NCBI RefSeq assembly: GCF_029439455.1
Contig: NZ_JAQFVG010000337.1
Coordinates: 12,594-76,593, forward strand
DNA: 64,000 nt
Direction: 5' to 3'
DNA from: Caballeronia sp. BR00000012568055
GTDB taxonomy: Bacteria; Pseudomonadota; Gammaproteobacteria; Burkholderiales; Burkholderiaceae
Position numbers and translations under genes: made by a program. The notes beneath the pieces are model-generated. The model did no database searches. It saw nothing but the letters and a program-made list of their open reading frames with translations, and was not told the DNA's origin. This document shows, in pieces, positions 1 to 8,551 of the stretch; position 1 is the stretch's first letter; each line of letters starts with the position of its first letter.

Positions 1-1127
1 CTACGCGCGCCGAAACCAACTCGACACTGAGCTTCGCGGTCGTCTCCAACGCCCTCACCCGTTCATCCGATGAACCCGCCGTGCGTTCGATGCTCGACGC
101 CATCGGACGTGATCGCAATCTTTCGTTCATCGTCTACGACGGCAATGTCAAGGGCGGCAACGAGCCATGCCGCGACAGCATCTACCAGTCACGTCACGAT
201 CTGCTCGATGCATCGCGCACGCCGGTCGTGCTGCTGCTCGGCCAACACGATTGGGCCGACTGCGGCCTCGTGCATCCGGGCGGCTACGATCCCGTCGAAC
301 GCCTCGATTTCGTGCGTCAACTGTTCTTTCCCGACGCAAACTCACTCGGACAAAATCCGCTAACTTTGGCACGCGAAAGCGATGTTGCGCGCTTTCGCAC
401 CTATCGCGAAATCGTGCGATGGCAGGATCAGGGCGTGGCGTTCATCGGCCTGAACGTTCCGAGTCCGAACAATTATTATCTGACCGCTGGCGGACGTAAC
501 GGCGAATTCGAAGATCGCGCCGTCGCAACGGGTTTCTGGATCGAACATGCAGCGGAAACCGCGCGCCGCAGCGAGATGCGCGCGCTCGTCATCATCCTTC
601 AGGGCGATCCCGATTTCGGCCGATACGAACGTCGTGAGCGCTTCGCATGGCTGCGTTTCTCACGATCGAATCAACCGCGCGATGGCTTTCTCGAACTCAA
701 GCGCAGTCTGGTGAAAGCTGCGGAGACGTTTCGTGGTCCGGTGATCGTCATTCATGGCACTGAAACGCCGGAGCCGAACGGCTTTCATATCGATCAGCCT
801 TTGCGCAACGACAAAGGCATCACGGTGACCAATCTCACGCGCGTGGCCATCGCGTTCAAAAAGCCGCAATCGCAATGGCTCGAAGTGCAGACCGATGCGC
901 AATGGCATCCGCCATTTCGCCTGCGCGTGCGCAATACGAGCGATGTCCGCAAGCGCGAGAACACGGATACGCCGCCGCCCGAAGCGCCTGCGTTACCGCG
1001 GAATGATCTTCCTGACTACCTGCCACCGCCAGCTATGCCCGCATCGGACTTGCCGCCGATACTCACGCCTCCATCGAGCATGCCGCCGATCCTTCCCGCG
1101 CCCGCATCAGGCGTACAGGACAACTGA
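1..1127 (+). CDS. Calcineurin-like phosphoesterase-related protein (5' end outside window)
   Basis: The reading frame is open from the first base, so the start lies upstream and about 374 residues are visible. The visible part opens with a beta-strand segment (LSFAVVSNAL), then FIVYDGN and GQHDWADC, which resemble the GDxx and GNHD blocks of metallophosphoesterases with Gln in place of the usual Asn. The last 70 residues are Pro-rich and low in complexity (PPPEAPALP, then repeated PPI). No enzymatic function can be assigned. The altered motif suggests a divergent or inactive phosphoesterase. A hairpin terminator follows directly. Confidence 0.6.
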   Translation, partial: TRAETNSTLSFAVVSNALTRSSDEPAVRSMLDAIGRDRNLSFIVYDGNVKGGNEPCRDSIYQSRHDLLDASRTPVVLLLGQHDWADCGLVHPGGYDPVERLDFVRQLFFPDANSLGQNPLTLARESDVARFRTYREIVRWQDQGVAFIGLNVPSPNNYYLTAGGRNGEFEDRAVATGFWIEHAAETARRSEMRALVIILQGDPDFGRYERRERFAWLRFSRSNQPRDGFLELKRSLVKAAETFRGPVIVIHGTETPEPNGFHIDQPLRNDKGITVTNLTRVAIAFKKPQSQWLEVQTDAQWHPPFRLRVRNTSDVRKRENTDTPPPEAPALPRNDLPDYLPPPAMPASDLPPILTPPSSMPPILPAPASGVQDN

Positions 1128-1131
1128 ACCG

Positions 1132-1158
1132 CCCAATAAGCCAAATAAGCCAAATAAA
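1132..1158. repeat. Three tandem 9-bp units (CCAAATAAG)
   Basis: Three successive copies of CCAAATAAG occur, the first with one change and the last ending in A. They sit between the stop codon of the left-edge gene and its terminator hairpin. Probably a slippage product; no function is evident. Confidence 0.6.
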
Positions 1159-1182
1159 AAAGCGCAGCCGAAGCTGCGCTTT
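1159..1182. terminator. Bidirectional intrinsic terminator
   Basis: A perfect stem GCGCAGC / GCTGCGC with loop CGAA is flanked by A-run on the left and T-run on the right. It can terminate both the left-edge gene and the convergent slyD. Confidence 0.75.
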
Positions 1183-1226
1183 CGTATCTTGATGAACGCT
1201 TTGCGCGATGCGCTCAGTGCAACCGC

Positions 1227-1778
1227 TCAGTGCAGCGTCGGACCCGTGTCCTTGCGTGGCTCGCCGTCTTCATCGTCCTCGTCTTCATCGACAATGGACA
1301 GGCCGTCCGCGCCATGCGCATGCTGATGCTCAATCTCGTCTTCGGTGGCATCGCGCACTTCCTGCACCGACAGCGCGAAACGCAGCGCCATGCCGGCCAG
1401 CGGATGATTGCCGTCGAGCACAACCTTGTCTTCCGCGACGTCCGTCACCGTGTAGATGAGCGTGTCGAGTTCGTCGTCGCTGTCTTCGGGCGTGCCTTCG
1501 AACTGCATGCCGACTTCGAGCGGCTCCGGAAAGCGATTGCGTTCTTCGATCTTCACGAGTTCGGGATCGTATTCACCGAACGCGTCTTGTGGTTCGAGCT
1601 GAATGCTCGTTTCAAAACCGGGCTCGCGACCGTCGAGCGCTTCCTCGATCTTGGGGAACGTGCCATCATAGCCGCCGTGCAGATAGACCATCGGCTCGTC
1701 GCTTTCCTCGATCAGATTGCCTTGCGCATCCGATAGCTTGTAAGCGACCGAAACCACGGTGTCTTTCGCAATTTTCAT
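1227..1778 (-). CDS. slyD: FKBP-type peptidyl-prolyl cis-trans isomerase, SlyD family
   Basis: 183 residues. The product is a cytoplasmic prolyl isomerase and chaperone of the SlyD type. The N-terminal half shows the FKBP strand pattern with YLHGGYDG and FPKIEEALDG, followed by the insert-in-flap domain. The NHPLAGMALRF segment is the conserved SlyD closing strand. The C-terminal tail is acidic (DEDEDDEDGE) with only a few His, so it lacks the long His/Cys metal-binding tail of E. coli SlyD. I chose the ATG at 1778 because GGAGGA lies seven bases upstream; an in-frame TTG sits 12 bases earlier. It is divergent from roxA. Confidence 0.92.
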   Translation of the reverse strand: MKIAKDTVVSVAYKLSDAQGNLIEESDEPMVYLHGGYDGTFPKIEEALDGREPGFETSIQLEPQDAFGEYDPELVKIEERNRFPEPLEVGMQFEGTPEDSDDELDTLIYTVTDVAEDKVVLDGNHPLAGMALRFALSVQEVRDATEDEIEHQHAHGADGLSIVDEDEDDEDGEPRKDTGPTLH

Positions 1779-1811
1779 TGGATCCTCCAAGATACAAGCC
1801 TCAATTATACG

Positions 1812-3047
1812 ATGCCCAAGCGGCCCTCAGACGTAACTCACGCCCCCATCAGCCATTCGACCGATGCCCGCGCGCCAATGCCCGACGAGCCAACACCTCT
1901 GTTGGGCAATCGCACTCCCCGACAGTTCATGCGGCGTTACTGGCAAAAGAAACCACTGCTGATCCGGCAGGCGATTCCCGGCCTCGCCGCCCCGCTCGCA
2001 CGCGACGAATTGTTCGCGCTCGCCGATCTCGACGATGTCGAATCGCGCCTGATCACGCACTTCCGCAACGCCTGGAATCTGGAACACGGCCCGTTCGCAC
2101 CCGATGAATTGCCATCGGTCAAGAAACGTGAATGGACGCTGCTCGTGCAAGGCGTGAACCTGCACGACGACCGCGCGCATGCGTTGATGAACCGCTTTCG
2201 CTTTATCCCCGATGCGCGGCTCGACGACCTCATGATCTCGTACGCAACCGATGGCGGCGGCGTCGGCGCGCACTTCGACTCTTATGACGTGTTTCTGCTT
2301 CAGGTTCATGGCAAACGGCGCTGGCGTATCGGCGCGCAACGCGATCTGTCGTTAAATCCAGACTTGCCGTTGAAAGTTTTACAGCACTTCGAGCCTGAAG
2401 AAGAATGGGTGCTGGAGCCAGGCGACATGCTTTATCTGCCGCCGCATATCGCGCATGACGGCGTGGCCGAAGGCGAATGCATGACGTGTTCGATCGGCTT
2501 TCGCGCGCCTTCAGAGCATGAATTGACGGCACAGTTCCTCTATCACCTGGCCGAACGGATGAGTGATACGCAGGACACGCCCAAAGCGAACGCGCGTTAT
2601 CGCGATCCAAATCAGGAACCGGTCGAGCATCCCGCAGCGCTGCCCGCCATGCTCACCGAAAGGGTTGGCGCGATCCTTGCGAACGTAGACTGGGATGAGA
2701 CGGATGTCGCGCAGTTTCTAGGCAGCTATCTCAGCGAACCGAAATCGAATGTGGTATTCGATCCGCCTGAACGCCCATTGAATGAAGATAAATTTGTTCA
2801 GCGTGCTAAAAAATCAGGCATAAAGCTGGATCGAAAAACGATCTTGCTTTACAACGCGAAGTCATATTTTGTTAATGGAGAAGCGGAGAAGTTATCGGCG
2901 AAGGCTAAAAAATGGCTTCCCGAATTAGCCGATTCACGCGGTCTGGAAGCGAAACGCTTTGTAACACTTACAGACGATTCGGCAATGACATCGCTGCTTT
3001 ACGAGTGGTATCGTGCGGGCTGGATTCAGATTGACCCTTCAGCCTGA
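1812..3047 (+). CDS. roxA: Ribosomal protein L16 arginine 3-hydroxylase (JmjC/cupin, YcfD-RoxA family)
   Basis: 411 residues. This is a 2-oxoglutarate and Fe(II)-dependent oxygenase that hydroxylates an arginine of ribosomal protein L16. The N-terminal segment FMRRYWQKKPLLIRQA is the family hallmark. The iron triad is visible as H154-x-D156 (AHFDSYD) and a distal His near 215 in LPPHIAHDG. The C-terminal winged-helix dimerisation part is present. The ATG at 1812 has no clear ribosome binding site; Met23 at 1878 is the alternative. The last 100 codons are visibly richer in A and T than the rest. Confidence 0.88.
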   Translation: MPKRPSDVTHAPISHSTDARAPMPDEPTPLLGNRTPRQFMRRYWQKKPLLIRQAIPGLAAPLARDELFALADLDDVESRLITHFRNAWNLEHGPFAPDELPSVKKREWTLLVQGVNLHDDRAHALMNRFRFIPDARLDDLMISYATDGGGVGAHFDSYDVFLLQVHGKRRWRIGAQRDLSLNPDLPLKVLQHFEPEEEWVLEPGDMLYLPPHIAHDGVAEGECMTCSIGFRAPSEHELTAQFLYHLAERMSDTQDTPKANARYRDPNQEPVEHPAALPAMLTERVGAILANVDWDETDVAQFLGSYLSEPKSNVVFDPPERPLNEDKFVQRAKKSGIKLDRKTILLYNAKSYFVNGEAEKLSAKAKKWLPELADSRGLEAKRFVTLTDDSAMTSLLYEWYRAGWIQIDPSA

Positions 3048-3150
3048 GTATCTTGCGCTTGATGTAAGCATCGGATATCAGTGAATGAATGGTTTTTGCT
3101 GTTCCGCAATATGAAAATTTGTATGAGAAAGACAACGTACCGGCCCCCGA

Positions 3151-3183
3151 TTGATCGACGGTCGTTACGAAAGTGCCTATAAT
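3151..3183 (+). promoter_or_regulatory. Candidate promoter of the Ala/Ser-rich lipoprotein gene
   Basis: A perfect TATAAT lies at 3178-3183. TTGATC at 3151-3156 resembles a -35 box, but the 21-base spacing is too long for a standard sigma70 promoter, so only the -10 element is well supported. It predicts a leader of about 125 bases. Confidence 0.4.
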
Positions 3184-3204
3184 TTCCGGCCAAGCCGTAG
3201 GTGT

Positions 3205-3228
3205 CTCACATCAAAAAAATATTGTGAG
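3205..3228 (+). other. Hairpin in the leader of the lipoprotein gene
   Basis: CTCACA and TGTGAG pair around a 12-base A/T-rich loop in the untranslated leader. It has no T-run, so it is not a terminator. It may affect mRNA stability. The rest of 3048-3315 holds no gene. Confidence 0.4.
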
Positions 3229-3315
3229 CCTCCACAGCGGCCCAGGTCGGTGTTGGAGCACACATTACCGGTACTTTGCGCTGTTGCTTACCTTTAACCA
3301 TAAAAGGACGTGATC

Positions 3316-3591
3316 ATGAAGAAATCCCTCCTCGTAGCATCCCTGTTGGCTGCTGTTGCTCTGGCTGCATGCAACAAGTCTAGCGATTCGGCTGCTCCGA
3401 GCGCTGCCAGCGATTCGGCTGCTGCATCGGCTCCGGCCGCTGCTGCTTCGGACGCAACCGCAGCTGCATCGAGCGCTGCTGCTGCAGCAAGCGACGCAGC
3501 CTCGGCTGCTGGCGCTGCTTCGGACGCTGCTGCTTCGAGCTCGGACGCTGCCGCTTCGGCTGCTGCTCCGGCATCGGGCGCAAGCCAGTAA
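3316..3591 (+). CDS. Small Ala/Ser/Asp-rich lipoprotein
   Basis: 91 residues. A lipoprotein signal (MKKSLLVASLLAAVALAAC) predicts lipidation at Cys19. The mature part is almost entirely Ala, Ser and Asp, in loose repeats such as SDAAAS. No globular domain is recognisable, so it is probably an extended, coil-like or disordered surface tether, by analogy with small Ala-rich lipoproteins of other Burkholderiaceae. The ATG at 3316 is preferred over GTG 3310 because AGG lies eight bases upstream of it. It has its own leader and terminator, so it is monocistronic and likely well expressed. Confidence 0.8.
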   Translation: MKKSLLVASLLAAVALAACNKSSDSAAPSAASDSAAASAPAAAASDATAAASSAAAAASDAASAAGAASDAAASSSDAAASAAAPASGASQ

Positions 3592-3610
3592 GGCTTCAGG
3601 CGCTACGTCA

Positions 3611-3632
3611 CGGACTGCTTCATCGCAGTCCG
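3611..3632 (+). other. Hairpin downstream of the lipoprotein gene
   Basis: A perfect stem CGGACTGC / GCAGTCCG with a six-base loop sits between the stop codon and the main terminator. It may protect the 3' end of the transcript. Confidence 0.5.
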
Positions 3633-3638
3633 CGAAAC

Positions 3639-3668
3639 GAAAAAACCGGCTCTTGGGCCGGTTTTTTC
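3639..3668. terminator. Bidirectional intrinsic terminator
   Basis: A stem of AAAAAACCGGC with GCCGGTTTTTT around a short loop lies between convergent genes. The A and T tracts suit termination in both directions. Confidence 0.85.
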
Positions 3669-3704
3669 GTATCTGCTGTCTCTGCTTTAGCTTCGCTTCA
3701 AGCG

Positions 3705-4481
3705 CTATAACGCGAGCCAGTCAAAGCCCTCATCCTGCGTCGCGACCACCACATCGATCGCCGATGCACCCAGCACGCCCGCCAACGCATCCTGCGCCAG
3801 ATGCGGCAGATTGTTTTGCTGACTGAGATGCGCGGCCACGATATGCCGCAGCCTGGAACGATCGATCGAGTCCAGAATAGCGGCCGCCGCTTGATTGTTA
3901 AGGTGTCCGTGCGTCCCGCCGATACGCGCCTTCAGAGAGGGCGGATAGCGGCTCGCAGCGAGCATGGCGACATCGTGATTGGATTCGAGCACGAGCCCGT
4001 CACAGCCGCTCAGAACGCTCGTGATATGCGGTGTCGATACACCGACGTCAGTCAGTACACCGAGCCGGCTGGCGCCATCAGAGAACACGTATTGGAGCGG
4101 CTCACGGGCGTCGTGAGGCACGGTATAGGGCAACACACTCAGATCGCCGATCGGGACGCTCTCGTCGCCCCATAGCACGTTGAGCGTGACATCGGCTTCA
4201 TCGGCACCGACGGCGCGCGCCGTGCCCCAACTCATGTAGAGCGGAATGGAAAACTTGCGCGCGAGCGTCAGCGCACTGCCGATGTGATCCGTATGCTCGT
4301 GCGTAATGACGATGGCCGTCAGTTGCTCGGCACTGCAGCCGAGCCGCGCGAGACGACGCTGCGCTTCCTTCGCGGAGAAACCGCAATCGAGCAGAACGCG
4401 CGTCGCGGTCGTGCCACTCGCCGCCTCGACGAGCAAACCATTCCCTTCACTACCGCTGCCGAGGCTGGCGAATCGCAACAT
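3705..4481 (-). CDS. MBL-fold metallohydrolase (YycJ/WalJ-like)
   Basis: 258 residues. The zinc-binding motif THEHTDH is near residue 60, with further ligands in the LTDVG and AHLSQQNN segments. The start MLRFASLGSGSEGN is typical of the YycJ/VicX-like clade, often annotated as a phosphodiesterase or exonuclease of the beta-lactamase fold. It follows bamC by three bases, so the two are cotranscribed. The substrate is unknown. Confidence 0.85.
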   Translation of the reverse strand: MLRFASLGSGSEGNGLLVEAASGTTATRVLLDCGFSAKEAQRRLARLGCSAEQLTAIVITHEHTDHIGSALTLARKFSIPLYMSWGTARAVGADEADVTLNVLWGDESVPIGDLSVLPYTVPHDAREPLQYVFSDGASRLGVLTDVGVSTPHITSVLSGCDGLVLESNHDVAMLAASRYPPSLKARIGGTHGHLNNQAAAAILDSIDRSRLRHIVAAHLSQQNNLPHLAQDALAGVLGASAIDVVVATQDEGFDWLAL

Positions 4482-4484
4482 GCC

Positions 4485-5627
4485 TTAGTTCAGTTGCGCA
4501 TGCAGCAGCGACACGATGCGCTGCGCATCCGACGATGTATCCGGCTGACCGTTTGCATCGACCACACCGACTTGCGTGAGCGTGTCAGCCTTCGGCTTCA
4601 CGTTGACGAGGAACTGGCGCGTGGGCATCGGCGTATTGCTGCTGAAGAACTTGCCGAACAGGCCTTCCTTCTTCAGATCCGCCATGGAGTCCGAATAATG
4701 CACGTAGTAGATGCCCTTCTCGCGATCGCGATTGTCGACCGTGAAGTTGGTGCGATCGAGCGCGAGGCCCACACGCAGCCATGCGCGATCGAACGGCTCG
4801 GCGAGATCGAGCGTGGACGTGCCGCCGCTTTGATCCACCGCGACCTTCGCGCCCGCCGGACGCGCCTTCGCGATCAACTGCTTCGACTGGTCTTCGGTGA
4901 GGCCGAACTTCTGCATGATCTTCTGCAGGATCACGCCTTCGAGTTGCGGGTTGCGCGGACGCGTTTCCCACTTCGACGAGGTCTTGTCCTGACCCGTCAG
5001 CACTTCTTCCATCGCGCTGTGCGTGACCGAAATATCCGTCGATCCATCCGATGCGCGGTCCACCTGCGTGCGGAACATATCGCGCGTACCCGACGAATAC
5101 GCGAAATCGAACAGCTTGCCGACGCTGTTGCGGAACCAGTCGCTGGGAATGTTCGCGCGATTCTCGGCCCAGTCGGTGGCCATGATGCCGGTATTCGCGG
5201 AGTCGGTCTTCAGCGTGAAGCCGTTGTCGGTCCAGAACTCCTGCAACTGCGGCCAGACCTGATCCGGCGTGCGGCCATCGACCACCAGCCAGCGGCGATC
5301 GCCATCGACTTCGACGTGCATGCCGTACGGGTCCTGCGCGTTCGGCACGCCGAGCGTCAGATTGCCCTGCGGCGTCTTGGTACGCGAAGCCGTGCCGCCG
5401 AGCGTGTTGACCGCGGGCGGCGCGGCGTAGCGCTGGCTGATATCGGCGGTGCTGAGGTCGGACGGAACCGCGAGATTCGGCGCCGTTTCCGCAGTCTTGT
5501 AGTTGACGCGGTCCGGTGCGAGCCAGTCGTTCAGCGTGTCGCAGCCGGCGAGCGCAAATACGGCGCATGCGCCCAGCGACAATACGCTCAGGCGTTGGGC
5601 TTGAGTGAAGAAAGCGGAACGTTTCAT
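4485..5627 (-). CDS. bamC: Outer-membrane protein assembly lipoprotein BamC
   Basis: 380 residues. It is the BamC (NlpB) component of the BAM complex that inserts beta-barrel proteins into the outer membrane. A signal peptide with lipobox ALAGC predicts lipidation at Cys29. The unstructured segment with NYKTAETAPNLAVPSDLS follows; in E. coli this region binds BamD. Two helix-grip domains occupy the rest. The order dapA-bamC matches the classic pairing in many proteobacteria. Confidence 0.92.
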   Translation of the reverse strand: MKRSAFFTQAQRLSVLSLGACAVFALAGCDTLNDWLAPDRVNYKTAETAPNLAVPSDLSTADISQRYAAPPAVNTLGGTASRTKTPQGNLTLGVPNAQDPYGMHVEVDGDRRWLVVDGRTPDQVWPQLQEFWTDNGFTLKTDSANTGIMATDWAENRANIPSDWFRNSVGKLFDFAYSSGTRDMFRTQVDRASDGSTDISVTHSAMEEVLTGQDKTSSKWETRPRNPQLEGVILQKIMQKFGLTEDQSKQLIAKARPAGAKVAVDQSGGTSTLDLAEPFDRAWLRVGLALDRTNFTVDNRDREKGIYYVHYSDSMADLKKEGLFGKFFSSNTPMPTRQFLVNVKPKADTLTQVGVVDANGQPDTSSDAQRIVSLLHAQLN

Positions 5628-5792
5628 GAGGTCCTTCTTTGCTGCGAAGATCGCATGGCTTCGGGTCGATCCTTAACGCTGCCGGATGCCGAGGCCAATG
5701 GGTGAAATGTGTTGATGGGCTTTTCGATGCATGACGATTGCTTGCGGCGGCTCGAACTGATGATGTGTTCTATGCCGCCGCAGTCGATTCGA

Positions 5793-6707
5793 TCAGGCGA
5801 GCAGCCCGGCGTCGCGCAACGCGCCACGCACGACATCGTGATAACGCGCATCGAGCGGCGTGAGCGGCAGGCGGATGCCGCCTTCCATGCGGCCGAGTAC
5901 TTGCAGCGCGTACTTGGCCGGGATCGGATTCGATTCGCAGAACAACTGCTTGTGCAGCGACAAAAGCTGCATGTGAATACGACGCGCGGTGATCGCATCG
6001 CCTTCGATGGCTGCGCGGCACAACTGGCTCATTTCCTTCGGCGCGACGTTGGCCGTCACCGAGATATTGCCGTGGCCGCCCAGCAGCATCAGCGCGATGG
6101 CAGTGGGATCGTCGCCGCTGTAGATGGCGAAGTGCTTCGGCGCGTGCTTGATCAGATGCGCGGCGCGATCGATATTGCCCGTCGCTTCCTTCACGCCGAT
6201 GATGCCCGCCACGTCCGCGCAACGCAGAATGGTCTCGTTGCTCATATCGGCAACGGTGCGGCCCGGCACGTTGTAGAGAATCACGGGCAAATCGACGGCT
6301 TCGGCAATCGTCTTGAAGTGACGATAGATGCCTTCCTGCGTCGGCTTGTTGTAATACGGAACCACTTGCAGCGTGGCATCGGCGCCGACTTTTTTGGCCT
6401 GCTTCGACAGTTCGATGGCTTCCGACGTGGAGTTGCCACCCGCGCCCGCGATGATCGGGATGCGTTTTGCAGCATGCTCGACTGCCGTCTGGATCATCAG
6501 CACATGCTCTTCGACCGACAAGGTCGCCGATTCGCCGCTGGTGCCGACCACGACCAGCCCGTTCGAACCCTGTTCGATGTGCCAGTCCACGAGTTTTCTA
6601 AACGCCGGCAGATCGAGACTACCGTCCTCGTGCATCGGTGTGACGATGGCAGGAATGCTGCCGCGGATCTGGATGCCGCCGTTGGTTCCACTCGTTCCGT
6701 TTGTCAT
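5793..6707 (-). CDS. dapA: 4-hydroxy-tetrahydrodipicolinate synthase
   Basis: 304 residues. It condenses pyruvate with aspartate semialdehyde in the diaminopimelate/lysine pathway. The Schiff-base lysine is K173 in [11 protein letters not shown], and the catalytic tyrosine is Y145 in ILYNVPGR. The GTSGES substrate loop is at 55-60. The N terminus is about a dozen Gly/Thr-rich residues longer than in E. coli. It is upstream of bamC in the same orientation. Confidence 0.96.
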   Translation of the reverse strand: MTNGTSGTNGGIQIRGSIPAIVTPMHEDGSLDLPAFRKLVDWHIEQGSNGLVVVGTSGESATLSVEEHVLMIQTAVEHAAKRIPIIAGAGGNSTSEAIELSKQAKKVGADATLQVVPYYNKPTQEGIYRHFKTIAEAVDLPVILYNVPGRTVADMSNETILRCADVAGIIGVKEATGNIDRAAHLIKHAPKHFAIYSGDDPTAIALMLLGGHGNISVTANVAPKEMSQLCRAAIEGDAITARRIHMQLLSLHKQLFCESNPIPAKYALQVLGRMEGGIRLPLTPLDARYHDVVRGALRDAGLLA

Positions 6708-6717
6708 GAAACTCTAT

Positions 6718-6740
6718 GAATTTAATCGTGAATTTAATCG
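6718..6740. repeat. 11-bp direct repeat upstream of dapA
   Basis: Two perfect copies of GAATTTAATCG with a 12-base period lie 11-33 bases upstream of the dapA start. The surrounding 60 bases are much richer in A and T than the genes. Either a regulatory site or a local duplication. Confidence 0.5.
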
Positions 6741-6781
6741 CGAAATTCGCGCGAAAAGCGATATTCCGCGATTGTAGCGGA

Positions 6782-7336
6782 TTAGCCGGTCAACGCGTAA
6801 CGCGGCATACCCGATGCAGTGTTACCAAACGTGAGATCGCTGACTGCGCAGATTCGCTGGATGTACGCGGGGCGCGGCGTTTCGAGGAAACCGTCCTCGA
6901 AGGCGATCACCCGCAAGCGCCCACGCACCGCATCGAGCAATTCGCCGGGTGCGAGCAGAAACGCCGGATTCGAAGGCTTGCCGACAGACTCGTTACCGAT
7001 AGCGAAAGTTTCGTAAATCAGCACGCCGCCGGGCGCGAGCGAGTCGAGCAAATGCCCGAACAGCGGGCGATGCAGATAATTCGTGACGATCACCGCACCG
7101 AACGTTCGGTCGGCGGGAATGGGCCACGGTGAGCCGTTTTCGAGATCTGCCTTGAGTGTTTCGATGCCCGATGGCATGGACGCCAGCGCTTCCTCGTCAC
7201 GATCGACGGCGAGCACCGTATTTCCGCGATCAGCAAAGAACCGCGCATGACGCCCGCGGCCCGATGCGACATCGAGAACACTTGCGTCGGGCGCGATCAG
7301 ATGCGCCCAACGCGTGACCCAGTCACTAGGCTCCAT
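6782..7336 (-). CDS. Class I SAM-dependent methyltransferase
   Basis: 184 residues. The SAM-binding motif I is SVLDVASGRGRHARFF, followed by the acidic motif II VLAVDRDEEAL, so this is a Rossmann-fold methyltransferase. The acceptor is not predictable. The ATG at 7336 is chosen because homology-like sequence begins at MEPSDWVTRW; it lies eight bases after the trpS stop codon, which suggests translational coupling. Confidence 0.85.
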   Translation of the reverse strand: MEPSDWVTRWAHLIAPDASVLDVASGRGRHARFFADRGNTVLAVDRDEEALASMPSGIETLKADLENGSPWPIPADRTFGAVIVTNYLHRPLFGHLLDSLAPGGVLIYETFAIGNESVGKPSNPAFLLAPGELLDAVRGRLRVIAFEDGFLETPRPAYIQRICAVSDLTFGNTASGMPRYALTG

Positions 7337-7344
7337 CAGTCGCG

Positions 7345-8547
7345 TCAGTTGTACGAGAGGCCCATCGCCTCGCGCACATCGCGCATGGTTTCGGTGGCGA
7401 ACTTGCGCGCCTTGTCGCAACCATCCGCGACGATCGCGCGCAGCAGCGACGGATCGTCCATGTACTTCTGCGCGCGCTCAAGCATCGGCTGCTGCTCGCG
7501 CAGAATGCCTTCGATCACCGGCTGCTTGCACTCCAGACAACCGATGCCCGCGCTGCGGCATTCCTTCTGCACCCACTTATGCGTGGCTTCGTCGGTGTAG
7601 ACCTCGTGTAGCTTCCACACCGGACACTTGTCCGGATCGCCCGGATCGGTGCGGCGCACGCGGGCGGGGTCGGTCGGCATCTTGCGCACTTTCTGCTCGA
7701 TGGTCGCCGCGTCCTCACGCAAGCCGATGGTGTTGCCATACGACTTCGACATCTTCTGGCCGTCGAGACCCGGCATGCGCGACGCTTCCGTCAGCAGCAC
7801 CTGCGGCTCGACCAGAATGATCTTGCGCGCGCCTTCGAGATAGCCGAACAGACGCTCGCGATCGCTCATCGACAGGCTTTGCGACTCCTGCAACATCGCG
7901 CGCGCTTGTTCGAGCGCTTCGTCGTCGCCTTCCTGCTGATACGCGGTGCGCAACTCGTGATACAGCTTCGCGCGCTTGCCGCCGAGCTTCTTCGCGGCTT
8001 CAAGCGCCTTCTCTTCGAAGTCCGCTTCCTTGCCGTAGAGATAGTTGAAACGGCGCGCGATTTCACGCGTCATTTCGACGTGCGGCACCTGATCCTCACC
8101 CACCGGCACCAGCGACGCGCGATACAGCAAAATATCCGCCGCCATCAGCACCGGATAGCCGAGAAAGCCGTAGGTATCGAGATCCTTTTCCTTCAGTTTC
8201 TCGATCTGTTCCTTGTAGGTCGGCACGCGTTCGAGCCAGCCGAGCGGCGTGCCCATGCCGAGCAAGAGCGACAGTTCCGCATGCTCGGGCACGCGGCTCT
8301 GGATGAAGAGCGTCGCCTGTGCCGGATCGATGCCCGAAGCGAGCCAGTCGATCAGCACTTCCCAGACGTTTTTCTCGATCACCTCGGGCGTTTCGTAGTG
8401 CGTCGTCAGCGCGTGCCAGTCGACCACGGCGAAGAAGCACGGATACTCGGATTGCAGCCGCACCCAGTTTTTCAGCACGCCGTGATAGTGGCCCAGGTGC
8501 AGCGACCCGGTGGGCCGCATGCCGGAGAAGATACGGTCAGGGAACAT
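7345..8547 (-). CDS. trpS: Tryptophanyl-tRNA synthetase with four-cysteine cluster motif
   Basis: 400 residues, longer than the 334 of the E. coli enzyme. Class I signatures are HLGH at 17-20 and KMSKS at 265-269. An insert of about 65 residues, charged and helical, lies between the catalytic core and KMSKS. The C-terminal domain holds Cys308, Cys330, Cys337 and Cys340, spaced C-x21-C-x6-C-x2-C. That is nearly the spacing of the [4Fe-4S]-binding TrpRS of Thermotoga maritima. It is followed closely by the methyltransferase and preceded by an M50 protease gene. Confidence 0.96.
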   Translation of the reverse strand: MFPDRIFSGMRPTGSLHLGHYHGVLKNWVRLQSEYPCFFAVVDWHALTTHYETPEVIEKNVWEVLIDWLASGIDPAQATLFIQSRVPEHAELSLLLGMGTPLGWLERVPTYKEQIEKLKEKDLDTYGFLGYPVLMAADILLYRASLVPVGEDQVPHVEMTREIARRFNYLYGKEADFEEKALEAAKKLGGKRAKLYHELRTAYQQEGDDEALEQARAMLQESQSLSMSDRERLFGYLEGARKIILVEPQVLLTEASRMPGLDGQKMSKSYGNTIGLREDAATIEQKVRKMPTDPARVRRTDPGDPDKCPVWKLHEVYTDEATHKWVQKECRSAGIGCLECKQPVIEGILREQQPMLERAQKYMDDPSLLRAIVADGCDKARKFATETMRDVREAMGLSYN

Positions 8548-8551
8548 GATC

